DNA of 64,000 nt from Phialocephala subalpina (Eukaryota; Ascomycota; Leotiomycetes; Helotiales; Mollisiaceae): the NCBI GenBank assembly GCA_900073065.1, contig FJOG01000003.1:2826007-2890006 (forward strand). Direction: 5' to 3'. Shown here piece after piece: positions 11,369-23,139 of the stretch. Position 1 is the stretch's first letter. The number at the start of each line of letters is the position of its first letter. A program made the position numbers and the translations under genes. The notes below the pieces were generated by a model. That model saw nothing but the letters and a program-made list of their open reading frames with translations. It did no database searches and had not been told where the DNA came from.

Positions 11369-13755
11369 ATGAAGCTCTCATTTTTGTTTCTGTTACTGCT
11401 GGGTCAGTGGTCGGCGGCTTCGGTGATCAAGAGAGATGGCGGAGCAGGGAACTATACTGGCACTCCTTGTGCGATCGTGAGCCAGATTGCTGCTGCTGTG
11501 AGGGCAACTGCTGCTGCCAGTGAGGAGCTTCTTCATGACTGTCGGCCAGAATGCTGATATGGTTGCATAGCGACGCCAACCGTTGATGCACAAACTGCAT
11601 ATGATTGCCTCATTTCAGTACCACTAGACGCCCAAGCCGGCATAGCACTTGTGAATTCGATCCTGCCATACGTGGAATGGCAGTCTGGTACCAAGCCCCC
11701 TTCACAACCTCTGCTTTCGTGGCTGACAGCGTCAGATATCTCCTACCTCAAAGCACCTCCATCCGGATATTTGATGCCAGCAATTGACATCCGAAAGTCT
11801 CTCAACATGATCATCACCAACCTTGGAACAGGCGTTTACGCCACTGAACACGCCTTCCAGACCGACCTGCTGAAGACCTTCCAAGCCGTGCACGATGGGC
11901 ATTTCCGTTTCGCGCCAGATCTGATAGCTAAGGCGGTGCAATTCCGAAGACCGTTACAAATCGTATCTGTGAGTCGTGATGGAGTTGACATACCGAAGGT
12001 GTATCCTAGGCAGGACATCGCTGCTTTCGTTGCAGCTAACTCGAGTGTTATGCCATCCGAGATCACCAAAGTGAATGGCCAGAATGTGACAGCGTTTCTG
12101 GAAGACTTGGCGCAACTGGGTTTCCTCCAGGATCCGGATGCATTGTATAACAATTTGTTTTATGAGATGGCTTTCGATTCGCAGTATGCGTACACGCGAT
12201 ACTCGGGATATTTCGCGCTCGCTGGGAGATATGGATACTTTTATCCTGGACCTAACACAACTGTTGAGTTTGCAAACGGGACGATCAATACGTACCAGAA
12301 CTATGCCGACATCGTAGGCAACTTCAATGGCGTTGTTGACGGGCCGTCGATGTACCAGAAATTTTGTACCGGCCCACACCAGGCGGCGGTGGTCTACAAC
12401 AATACTATGGTGATTCAGCCTCCAATTCCTCCTCCATTGCCGCCCAAAGGAAAGACAGCACCATATGGATATCCAACACCCGACATAGTCAGTTCCGACC
12501 AACAAATTTCGGGGTATTTCTTGGATGGTTCGGCGTACTCGGATATCGCGGTGTTGAGCATGGTGTCGTTCGAGCCCAACTTCCCAGTCGAGTTTCAGTC
12601 TGTCATTCAGACCTTGATTTCAGATGCGAAGGCTGCCGGAAAGACGAAAATCATCATCGATCTTTCATCCAATGGAGGAGGCGACATCCTAGCTGGCTAT
12701 GATGCCTTCCGCCAGTTCTTCCCCAACATCACTCAAGACGGCTATTCTCGTCTTCGACAACATGACGCTTTCAAGATTATGAGCCAACAGGTCTCAAAAT
12801 ACGCAGCAAATTTCTCAACGACTACAAACAACGCGAAAGACTATTTTACGTATGAGTCTGTACTGAACTATCGTTATGACTTGAACCAAACGAATGGGAG
12901 CTTCATGACATACGGAGATAAGTTCGCCCCAACAATGTTCAATGGGGATGAGTTTACTCCGCTTGTCAGATGGAACCTAGAGGACCCGACGACAACAACC
13001 AATCCGGTCTGGGGAATGGGTGAGACTATCACCGGATATGGAGACAGGCAAAACTTCACCCAGCCTTTTGCGCCTGAGAACATCATCCTTGTAAGTATTC
13101 TCATCGACCTTGTCCAAAGCAAACTGATGGATGGAAATAGCTCTATGATGGATACTGTGCATCAACCTGCACACTCTTCAGCGAGTTCATGCAAACGCAA
13201 GGTGGCGTGAAGTCAATCGCGATGGGTGGCCGTCCAAACACTTCGCCCATCCAAGGAATCGGCGGTACGAAGGGAGCCAATAACTATGGCTTCAGCTATG
13301 TCTATCAGCTTGCACAAGTCGCTCTCGAGGAAGGAACGCCCTCAGATGTGGCCAACTGGACCTCCGTCACGGCGTATTCGGATCTCCCCATGAATCGCAG
13401 TGTAGATGCTTCGTTGAATGTGAGGGATCAGATTTTGGCAAGTAATCTCAAAGACGGCATACCAGCACAATTCATAAATGAGCCTGCAGATTGCAGACTC
13501 TTCTATGAGCCGAACATGACCGTAGATGTCCGAGCAATCTGGAAGAAAGCAGCTGATGCGGCTTGGGGTTCGGTGAAATGTGTTGCTGGAGGCATCCCGC
13601 ACAAGGTTGAGACCAGAACTGAAAGAATGAGAAGGTCAGAGGAGATGAAGATGAGGGCCAAGATTGAAGGAAGTATTCCAGTGCGACCAAGATCTGCGGA
13701 TGTTATGCTGCTTCGTGAGAAAATTGGAGCCCATGGCAGGAAGGTGCCTTTGTGA
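11369..13755 (+). CDS. Secreted S41-family serine peptidase (CPAF-like)
   Basis: Secreted tail-specific-protease-like peptidase of 761 aa. Exons are 11369-11519, 11571-13090 and 13141-13755; both introns (11520-11570, 13091-13140) restore the frame exactly. The start chosen gives a signal peptide (MKLSFLFLLLLGQWSAASVI) followed by KR, a possible Kex2-type site. The peptidase core is seen at IIIDLSSNGGGDILAGYD (the strand/oxyanion region of S41) and, across intron 2, at LYDGYCASTCTLFSEF, where the Ser in CAST is the expected nucleophile. SIAMGGRPNT follows as in fungal homologues. Many NxS/T sequons fit an extracellular protein. No UstYa-type or RiPP precursor gene lies nearby, so a link to peptide natural products is not supported. 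The C-terminal 60 residues are Arg/Lys-rich. Confidence 0.9.
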
Positions 13756-14197
13756 AAGAGGGAAAGAGCTAAGATCCGACTGTACATATTGAGCGGTAGA
13801 GAACGTTAGAATGTAAATTCAATGACATTTAAAGAATTCAATAATGTTTCTTGATATTTAGTCGTGAAGATGCGGTGAGATGGGAGGGTCGGTAACGCGG
13901 TCGAGGTAATGCGGTCGAGGCTGAGGTGGATTAGAGTGGGGTCACGTGTAGCGCTAGCAAATGTAAACAACCCGCTCCATCTCATCTGGAATCGTCAATT
14001 CCACACATTTCACGACGACGCCGCCGACTCACGACTCTGAGTTCGATCGCATTGCTAGCCAATATATCCTCGATAATTGATATCACCAATTGACGCGAAG
14101 ATATTCAAGATCAACGCGCGACAACTCGAACGGCGCGAAATTTGACTCGTCTCACCCATCCCCCACGCCTGCAGATGCGCTGCCGACACTGCCATCA
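13756..14197. other. Intergenic, upstream region of dsn1
   Basis: About 440 bases. It contains a GGTCGAGG word repeated twice near 13890-13920 and a GTCACGTG E-box-like site near 13942. The open frame of dsn1 extends upstream of its first ATG without another ATG. No gene is seen. Confidence 0.4.
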
Positions 14198-15787
14198 ATG
14201 ACTACCATTCTACAAACGCGAATGCCTTTGGATACTCTTAGCATGAGCAGCAATCAGCCCACAGGTCGGAGAAGAAGCAAGCGGATTGCTGGTAGGATGC
14301 CCATTCTCGGCTTTGCGTCGTCAGAATCTGGTATACTGACATGGAATATAGCATATGACGAGGAAGATGGGGACTTTGTATTCACACGTGCATCGAAACG
14401 AACGAAAACCGCGCCTGTACAGCCAGAGCCAGCTCCGACTCTAGCACCAGTACCGTCCGCGAAGAGGGGTAGGAAACCAAAGGAGCCAAAAGAGCCGCCG
14501 AAAGAACGCGACAATGAGGCAACCACGACAGCCAAGAAGCCCCGAGGGCGAAAGATGAGCTTTTCGACTCCAAAAGCGGAAGAGGATACCCTCATTGTGC
14601 CGAAAAAGAGGAAAAACACGCGTTCATCCACGGGAAAGGCGCCGGAGACAAACGGCAATGGGAATACTTCGCGGCCAGAGCATACCGACCATGATGGCAT
14701 AGACTTGGTCAAAGGCGAGAGTGTGAACGGGACGAATGGTTCGATTGGAGATCCCACCAAGCATTCTACAGTAATCGCATTACCCTTCAGTGACACGCCC
14801 ATCATAAATCGCAATAAGGAGCTACGAAAGAAGGGTGGAAATGGCGCGCGGAGGAGTAGTCTAGGACTTCGAGGGCGAAGAGCGAGCTCGTTAATAGACA
14901 ACGGACATAGTGCCATACCACACCGCGAGGTAGAGACTTCGGAATTCTACAAGCATATTGAGGCCGAGGGTTTGAGCGAACCTCGGAGGATGAAGCAGCT
15001 CTTGACCTGGACCGGTGAGCGATGTATGGGAGAAAAGCCGGCACATGGGGATGCGGATAATGGCGCCGAGTTAGCAGGTGAGGGTTGTGAAATCGATATT
15101 CTGGAGGACCTAGCTAACAACTATAGCACGAATGATCAAGGAGACGCTGCTGAAGGATTTTGCCAACAAGTCTGAATTCTCAGACTGGTTCAATCGCGAA
15201 GAAACAGCACCTCCGGCGAAGGTTATTAAGAAGCTAAATCCACGGAACATCGAGCTAGAAGAGAATCTTGTCGGTCTAGAAGCGCGGCTAAAATTGTAAG
15301 AATTGTACAACTCGCATACCAGGTAGACAAAACTGACAAAATATTTAGGCTCCGAGAAGAACGCGATCAATGGAAAGCATTAGCAAAACCACCGCCCTCA
15401 CTACCACCTCTCTTCCCGGACGAAACCGCAAACCTTGAACCCTCCCGAATCGACGCCTCCCTTCTTGACCCCGAACAAGCCGCAATTCTTGCCGAAATTT
15501 CATCCTCGTCCGCTCTTGATCTTCGAAAACAGGCCTCTGATCGCTTACAAGCCTTACAATCTGGGTTGGAATTCAAGGTCGACCAGTTCACAGATGGCGT
15601 GCACAAATTAGAACAATACCAGGAGATCGTTGGGAAGGTCGCGGACAAGATACTAGCGCTGAGCGCTGTCAGGCTGGAAGAGAGAGACAGGAAAGAGAAA
15701 GAAGAAATAGGCACACGAGATATTCCCATGCAAGAAGTACTGCGAAGTTTGAGTAGGATACTACCAGAGAGTAACAATTCAAGGTGA
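14198..15787 (+). CDS. dsn1: Kinetochore protein Dsn1/Mis13 (Mis12/MIND complex)
   Basis: Subunit of the Mis12/MIND complex, which links inner centromere chromatin to the Ndc80 complex. Four exons: 14198-14291, 14352-15077, 15127-15295 and 15349-15787 (475 aa). Introns 14292-14351, 15078-15126 and 15296-15348 are GT..AG and all keep frame; the first is in frame but has an atactgac branch. The N-terminal half is basic and disordered (RRRSKRIAA, KRGRKPKEPKEPPKERD). The Mis13 core follows: GRRASSLIDNG, the Mis13-like IPHREVETSEFYKHI and GLSEPRRMKQLLTWTGER, then FSDWFNREE, NPRNIELEENLVGLEARLK and a long C-terminal coiled coil. RRASS is the conserved Aurora-B-type phosphorylation context in this family. 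The start is the first in-frame ATG. Confidence 0.9.
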
Positions 15788-17168
15788 CGAGAACCTCCTC
15801 GTCATACCTGTACTTTCGAAAGTTGAGAGTTAGCTTTCAACAAGAGCAGGGTTCAGTGTCCGACTTTTTGTTGCATTTCAAGCGCCGGATGGGTATTGGG
15901 AGGTTGGTTCGGAAACGGTGGCAACGATGCATGACTTGAATTCTACGGGAGCATCGGTGTTCAGGGTAGCTTTGTGTCTGATGGAGACATTTGTTTTGTA
16001 CAGATTGTGGAAGTTGATATCACGAGGCGTGGAGCCTTTTCATGAAGTAATGCATGCATGCAGTCGAACTTTCATTCAGTTGCAGGTATTCTCGCTGTGA
16101 GTATGTTTCTGGATCCCAAAGTTCTTGCAAGTTCAATGAAACATCCATGAATTTACCCTGTTTTGTCTTTATTTTGCATGCTTATAGAGATGGCAAAGCT
16201 CAACATGGACCCAGCAGCGAGAACTAAGTCTGGTATCATCGGTTAGTCTTCGTCCAAATACCATCTCGAGCGAATCAAGTATTGAAGCTGTCTTTATAAT
16301 GCGTTTACTTGTCTGTTCCGGCATCTTGCCCTTCCGATCCCGTTCTCCAGGTACCCATCAATCTTGAGACATTGAACTTTATTTTTGATCGTGGCCTCGT
16401 GAAGCTGTTGAAGTCGACCTGCAAGGATTTCTATGTTTCGAGGGGGTTAGGAGAAAGAGAGTTGCACCGCAAGCGCGGGTAGTCCTCGTGTTCTTGTTGC
16501 ATATGCATCATGATGTTGGCACTAGCTTCACGACTAGTGAGGAGTGAGCATAGGCTGCCAGGATTCAAGCCTTCCTAGTTCCATGGTACAGCTTATCTCG
16601 GGGCCCTAGAATTGTTGTTTCTAGTCTCGAATCTATGACTTCTTCAAACCTTCTAGAACAACATCTCCTACGTCAGTGGGGTCGAGTTGTTCACCGCCAG
16701 ATCAATAATTGTCCCAGTGATCGAGGGACAATTGGTCTTTGACAGAAGGGGTACGAAATACTTGATATTGTTTGTTCGCTGCCCTGTCGAGATCCCCGTT
16801 ATTCTCCGGGATCGATGATGACAGATCGTTGGAGATGTCGTTCCTTCCCTTTCTGAAATGGAAGGCGCGAAGCTACCGTACCCAGTTCTATTGGAGAATT
16901 GCGTTATCGATATAATTGTCTTCGAGATTTCTGATCAACGAGTGTTCATAATACAGCTTCTATTCAGAATCTGTTCATACTAGGTGCGCTTGGGGGTGGT
17001 GTCCGTTCTTTTCTCGAATATTGCGAGCGTGATCCGTGATCATTGGGCCCTACTTAATCGTGCCCCTGTTCTAAGGACACACTCTAGATAATTGGATAAA
17101 TCACTTCTCGATTTTCTTTTGCATGCAATTTCTTCAAGGATCTACACTCTTTAATTTAGTTCGTAGGG
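15788..17168. other. Intergenic
   Basis: About 1.4 kb between dsn1 and the broken small gene at 17169. I see no coding potential, RNA gene or repeat in it. Confidence 0.4.
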
Positions 17169-17624
17169 ATGACAAATTCTGCACAATCCTCCCAGCCTCC
17201 TGGAACTTTATCAAACCTAAAGACAAAGATCAGAGAACTGTTTCGTTCCAATAGCGGACTTAATCCGTCACGATTTGTCGACTAGGATGCTTCGATAGCT
17301 CCGCCACCATATGTAAATGTCTCTGCTCCCGCCGAGACCAAGTCAAACCCTCGGCAGCAGCAAAGAAGTTCAAATCCAAATGTGATAAGAGCGCCTATCA
17401 AAACTATGGATGCACCGCAATGGGGCTAGATCGAGGAACAATGCCAGCAATGGTTTGTCGCGGCATTGGTCAAATACCTCGAGTATTCAAACGAAGAGGC
17501 CGTAATTTTGGCAAAGAGAATCGACGGCTGGGGACCAGGTGTCTACACGAGGAAGAAAGAAGCTTGGATGAGGATTTTAGGAGAAGGCAAGGGCATGGCA
17601 ATATATAATATGATTTTGCTCTGA
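17169..17624 (+). pseudogene. Small gene of unknown family broken by two in-frame TAG codons
   Basis: One frame reads from ATG 17169 to TGA 17622-17624 (151 codons) in a protein-like manner, but TAG codons interrupt it at 17283-17285 and 17427-17429. The N-terminal part is Ser/Pro/Gln-rich (MTNSAQSSQPPGTLSNLKTK). The C-terminal 60 residues look like a compact helical domain, with CQQWFVAALVKYLEYSNEEA, LAKRIDGWGPGVYTRKKEAW and ILGEGKGMAIYNMILL. Both stops are one C-to-T change from CAG (Gln). A short intron that removes the first stop shifts the frame, so splicing does not readily rescue it. I do not recognise the family. Readthrough or an unusual splice pattern remains possible. Confidence 0.55.
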
Positions 17625-17815
17625 GAACGAAAGGTAGACTCCCGATCAAGCGAATATGTCAGTGGTGTGGGCGTTGTAAGGAAGACTGCACCTGCAATCG
17701 TAATGTCAAAGCTAACTTGTAACTTAAGCCCTGGTCTCCTTTCTTCAAACTAGCCTGGGTATAACTGACCACATAGTTCTGCAGGTCTTGTCGAATTACA
17801 GAACTTTCGTTGCAA

Positions 17816-19036
17816 TCAGAAAAGATCTCTGAATCTGTCTAGTGCTGGCCATTTGCTACCCGACCATTCGCAATGTGTCCCTTCCAATGCATCTAGGTGC
17901 TGAGCGAGCTTGAGTCCGCGAGAATTCTCAGCTTCGACCTTTCTCCAGTCCCACTCGTTACCTCGTCGACTCTCTCTTTCCTCTGAAGTCATGATGATCT
18001 CTTTCCCTCCATTTGATGCCAACCCCTCCCATCCTCCTGGCCTCGGAGGAAGCAGTCCTGATGCAGCCAACAAGAGATTCGGATGAACAGTCATCCCACC
18101 AGACTTCACTACATAGCGAACTATGCCTGATGCATAGATCGCTTTGTCTGGCATGTCTCCGAATCCCGCCATCACCGCAGGCTTTTCGCGTGGAACATGT
18201 CCATTCTCAAACAAAAAATCCCTCTCTTCCTCAGACGTGCTTCCACCTCCAAAGATGCTTACAAAAATCTCACCACTCTCTTGCATAACATACCACCTCG
18301 GCTTCGCTGTCCCCTTCTTCACAAAATGCGACACAACATAAATCCACTTCCGATCCCAACACAACACCCGACTCCAAACCTCATACCCAACATACGGCTT
18401 AATCTCCCTCTTAAAACTACAACTCACACTCCCAACCATCATGAACCTATGCCCCGTCGCCGGCTTCCCCTCCAAGTCAAGAATCGCGTCATCGTTCTCA
18501 AGCAGATGCGCAAGTCCTTCTCGGAATAGACAGGCGACGAGATGGTGTCGAGAGACGTCGAGATCGGAGAAGTAGGTTGAGTTAGATTTGTGGAGGTTGA
18601 AGTCGGTTTCCCAGAGAGGAGAATGGGTGGACGTTATAATGGGGAGGAAGAGGGTTGAGGGGCCTTTTGGGGTGTAGGTCTTTGAGGAGGATCTGGGATG
18701 GAGGTGCGGATGGTGGTTGAATTCGTGGGTGCCGTAGATCATGTATCTGAAAACACCACTGGCCATCCGATACTGGGAAAGAAAGTCAGTCATGCTGCGT
18801 CATCAATAAAGGGGGAAAGAACTCACGTGCCAGACCATGGGCAAGTTTTTAATGTTGAGCAGGGCGATTATGAGCAAGAGGATCCGTGACTTATACCCCG
18901 GTCCGATGAAGAAGTTGACAATATAAATCCGAATATCATTCTGTTTCAAAGCCATCAAGACAGCCGTTGCAATAGATGTAATCACTGCTACCACGCTCGT
19001 GACCTTCCGCACTTTGGTAAATTTGGTCCTCGCCAT
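17816..19036 (-). CDS. Membrane-anchored thioesterase-like (THEM6-type hot-dog) protein
   Basis: Two exons on the minus strand, 18827-19036 and 17816-18772. They are joined by a 54-nt phase-0 intron (GTGAGT..CAG with a GACTGAC branch), giving 388 aa. The N-terminus (MARTKFTKVRKV) leads into a TM helix, VTSVVAVITSIATAVLMAL. A second hydrophobic stretch follows at about 50-60 (RILLLIIALLNIKNL). The body has the pattern of fungal thioesterase-like/THEM6 proteins: TDFNLHKSNSTYFSDLDVSR, where the N-x-Y-x-D-x-D-x-S-R core marks the hot-dog helix, then GHRFMMVGSVSCSFKREIKP and WDRKWIYVVSHFV. The expected activity is acyl-thioester hydrolysis at a membrane, but no substrate can be named. The exon junction and lengths are clean. 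Confidence 0.8.
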
Positions 19037-19960
19037 GGTGAGCCTCTTCGTCTTCTCTCAACATCATTTGAGAGGCGAAGAGTATGAAGCTATATGAATG
19101 AGAACGAGAACCAACATTCACATCAGTGAGCCAGCAAAGGCAACAGTTTCTCGTACTTTTCGTCCCATACAACCCTTGTATCCAGAGGACGTGCTTTCAG
19201 CCATGCCGAGTAGCGAGACTCAACCGAGGAGGAAAAAGGGGCACAGACTTTTCCGTTCGGATTTTGATCACGCCTTGCTTATCCGTTATCTCCATAAAGC
19301 TTCTCCCGCCATTCAACTCGTCGGCATGGTAAAGGAATGTAACGGTCGTGTGCCCAAGTGACTGAAACGACGAGTTGTTGGCATGTGAAAGCTAAGATCT
19401 CTGGATGGTAGCCGAGTGGAAAGGGGGCTGCAGGGCTTAAGCGAGTGTGAAAGTGGGGCTACGGAGTCTCGCAGCTTTCTCAGATTCCGAGCCCTCCGAT
19501 TTCTGAGCCTTGAAGGAGTCGAGATCTATATATACCACTACTTAGGCCAAGGAAACTTCTTGGTCACGGAAAGTGTAAAAAGAACGATGCAATTTCCAGC
19601 CGAGGCTTGGACACTAGGAACTGAAAGTGAGAAGAAGCGGGGTCCTTAGCTACCCCCTGCTACGGTAAACCTGATTTCATAGATCATTTTTCTACCATCG
19701 TGCAGTGGACTCACCGGTCGAAGTTACAGGATTCAGGTGTTACTATTCAGGCATAAATGTAAATTCGTGCAACATACGTTTGTGCGAATTGAAATCCCTC
19801 CGAGCGACTTTGAAAATACGAATGAGAGACGCTATTAAGCAAAGAAACCTCCAATTTGCCTCGAAGATTGTGTTGTACTCTAATGATATCTCAGTTTGCA
19901 GGACTTGAGGGGAAGTTGATGTACGTGGAAGCCTAAGGAATGTCAAATGCCTATGAACAC
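19037..19960. other. Intergenic
   Basis: About 920 bases between two minus-strand genes. A tRNA-like A-box word (tagccgagtgg) occurs near 19408 but no matching tRNA structure follows. I see no gene. Confidence 0.4.
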
Positions 19961-21997
19961 TCAGAGGTACTCCAGCATGACGACATCGCCTTCTTCATCA
20001 GTCTGATATTCAACCATAAAACCAACCTGAGTATCTTTCTGCTGTTCATCTTCATCCTTTTCCTTGCCTTTGCCTTTATCCTCCTTCTCACCATCATCCA
20101 TCTTCTCATCTTCGTCCTTGATTGGTTTGCCCTCTTCATCCTTCTTCTTTTCCGCATCCTTTTTGTTATCCTCGTCCTTCTTCCCATCTTCCTCCTTGAT
20201 CAACTTGTCATCTTCGTCGTTAATAAGCTTCTCCTCACCCTCATCCTTAACGCCGAACAATCCCTTAGCCAGCTTCTCCGCATCATCTCTCCAAAAATAC
20301 GTCATAGACTCCCAATTCTCGACACCCAAGACTTTCAAAGTATCATCTTTATCTGGATACATGCCATCCTTCCAATATAAGTATTGTTGCCAGTAACATC
20401 AATACTCGTGATAGGCGGACTTGTCCTGGCTAGATCAACCAAGAACAGCCTGTTCCTGATTTCTTCTTTCACACTCTTGATTGTCGCAGCACGATGGACT
20501 CGTGGGAGAGTGATGTATGTTGCAGCTTCAGGAGACGTGTCTGTATAATCACCTCTAATGGTGGCGTTAATCCTGATATAGTCGTTGTCTTCATCATCCC
20601 ATTCCGATGGTGCATTGGCTCCCAATGGTTGGAGGGAGATTGCCGTATCCGAGATAATTGAGTGAATTATTTGCTCTGCCTTTCCATTTCTCGAGTTCGG
20701 CTTGTGTGCGCTTCTGAAGTTCAACAGAGTCGGGTCTTTGAGTGAAATCTCGAAGAAGGCATTCGGGGACTAGAGTTCGGAGTTCCGCAGAGTATGTTGT
20801 GCTGGCAGGATTGCTGCCATCGTAAAGCTCGCCTCTGTGGAGCCCTTTGGGGATCTTGAGCTTCTCACTGAGATCACAAGGCTTTGTGCTGTTTGTGCAG
20901 TCTGTCCAAACCTCGTGTTGAGTGAGGATGGTACATATCAATCTAGCCACTTGCCAGATGTTTGTTTTAGCGGTGATTTGCGTCCAACTTTCAGGCTCGA
21001 ATTTAGGAACTCGCGTCATCTCCTAGAGCCCATAAATCAGCATTATTCTTAGCGAATGAAAGGTATTCTTGAGCGAGACTTACTAGAGTCCTGTCGTCTG
21101 GAAGCCCTCGCGCGAAGTATAGCAAGCTCTGTTCATACTTCTGAGGATCTTCTGCATAGCATGTCTGCCATTCGACAAGGTACTTTAGAATCTTCAGCGG
21201 TACGGAAGTCTCCGAACTGTGAACGTCAAAGTTAGCGTCGCTCAACGGTTTGCTGCCATCTTGTTATTTACCTGGATTCTACTATGCCCATCATCAAAAT
21301 TTCCAAGGAAAACTAAATCGGTCGGCTGTGAATCCCTTCCTGGAGAAGTTTACTGACCATTCGCTGCCTTCAAGTCTAAGTGTGCGATCTCATGTTCCCA
21401 TGCTTCAGCATTGAAATCTTCTGTACGTCGCTCTAACACTGCACAAGCTCGTGCCAGATCGTCGAACATTCTCCACACATCCTCCTCCTCCTCCAACGCC
21501 CGTCTCTTCGCCACATTGGCCAAAAGCCCCTGCATGTAACCTCCTGGGCAGAACTCAAGATATAACCTCTCATTACAAACACCAAAGGAATCCGCTGGGA
21601 AATTCCCTGTCCCACCTCCGACGTCTCGATGCATCGTACGAAACATTCTCACGATATGCTTGCTGTTCACCTGATTCAACAACTCATACGCCGAGAATTC
21701 ACGATCGGTGCCACTAGATACTGTTCTGGTTACTGGATCCGTCATTCCTCTCTCAATGACCTGCTTGACAACAATGTAACTAAGATCGGTAGGTGAGAGA
21801 GATGTACCATTTACGTTCTTGGAGCGAGTCCAGAGATCTGTGACAGATTCTGCAGAACCTATACCGGGAGTCTTTACGGGCTCCCATTCTGGCCCTAGTG
21901 GAACTGTCCAGGTCAATTGCTTGTTTAGCCAGTTGTTCGTGGTACCAGGAAGCCGTGGCCTGGTGGAATCCGCTGCTGGTGGCTCTGTTGTTGCCAT
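19961..21997 (-). pseudogene. Protein-kinase-like gene with frame damage
   Basis: Exons on the minus strand: 21358-21997, 21272-21312, about 21084-21209 and 19961-21022. The N-lobe shows YIVVKQV (the Lys position), EFSAYELLNQV (the alpha-C Glu) and the hinge LYLEFCPGGYM. HLDLKAAN is an intact HxDxKxxN catalytic loop. The third exon has two readings. One gives a DFG-like FGDFRTAEDS but stops at TGA 21133-21135; the other is open but lacks DFG. The C-lobe follows (KTNIWQVARLICTIL, ECLLRDFTQRPDSVELQ). Near 20660 the frame shifts by one, and near 20395 it shifts back, so the part in between (WDDEDNDYIRIN to SVKEEIRNRLF) reads in another frame. The tail is a Lys/Asp/Glu-rich low-complexity run. 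It resembles a fungal kinase-like expansion family; activity is unlikely as read. Confidence 0.65.
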
Positions 21998-23139
21998 TCT
22001 TGAGGGTTGGAGTTGCTAAATGGTATACAAAATGACCAACCTTAGCTAGCAGACAAGAGACAGTAGATTTTAAAGCGTGGAGAAAAGGACACTAGAAGCC
22101 TCTTTGTTTACATTGAAGCATAATGCTTGAATGCGGATGTATACCTCATGTCCGTTTGCAGCAATTTTTGAAGAAATTCGAAAATTTGGACAAAGACAAC
22201 AAATGGCATTAGAAAAGTGGACAACGAGTGTATCGAATCGATGAAGCAAGTCCCCACTGAAACAATAATGGCGCCGTAAGCCATTCATCCTCCACTTCGA
22301 CGAGTCACGTGCTCTCCACTAGGTGCATGATTGCTACTTGAGTGTACGCCTTTTTTTGTACGCTCTTCCTCTGCGTTCCTAGTGAGAATATTTCGTATTG
22401 CTCTAATTAGAGTTATATCCCTTGAGATTGTTAAATCGTATATTCTTTCATACCCATCTCGCGAGACCCGTAGAGGAGGTACCTCACGATCCACCCCTCC
22501 AACACAAGGAAAACCATCAACAACGGGCGGAAATTCTCAATCTAAAGATGTGAACTGTTTTAATACAATTTAACAAAGGTTCCCAATACTCGTTTTGACT
22601 TTCCGATAAGCGGTTAATGCACAATCGCGAAGTGTTGAAGGTGAGTGAGATTTCAATTTCGAGAACTCACCAAGCGCGTCATGGGTTGTGCGCTAACGCA
22701 GCCTACGATGTGCAACAAAACACTCAAGACATTAAGTACATCCGCACAATTGTCTCAATATTCACTTGATAGCTAAGAATGAGTCGAGCTAACCAGAAAG
22801 AGGATAGAGTCCATCGGAGCGAGCGCGGCGGAAATGAGATGTGCAACGAAATTCTTCCAATGTCTTTCCAGCGTCTAGACATTCACTTAATCCCGAGTGA
22901 AGATACGAGCCAATGAGAAGCGGGACTAGAGCGGCCGCAGAGCTTCTGCCAGGCTCAGATGTGCAACAAAACCTGAGAAGTGTCCTTCGTGATCAGGGAC
23001 ATTGAAAGTGAATCGATAGCAGCGCTTGCCGCTCAAAGAAGACCAGACATCGAGGGAAGAACACGAAAAATTCTTGATATGAACATCCCATTCCCCTTCT
23101 ATATGCAAGACTCCAGATACAAAATTCCACAGCCCCTCC
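21998..23139. repeat. Intergenic with three copies of a gatgtgcaacRaaa word
   Basis: About 1.1 kb without a gene. The word gatgtgcaac(a/g)aaa occurs at 22707-22720, 22838-22851 and 22959-22972. Related gacatt(g)a words lie between the copies (for example near 22729 and 22999). The same words recur at 33.8 and 34.9 kb, so this looks like a worn dispersed repeat. Confidence 0.5.

Noticed and set aside
11651..11700. Internal GTG start for the S41 peptidase
   Set aside because: The upstream exon with a signal peptide joins in frame across 11520-11570; nuclear fungal genes start at ATG.
19400..19500. tRNA-like A box (tagccgagtgg)
   Set aside because: No T-loop motif and no acceptor complement to ggatggt; not a tRNA.
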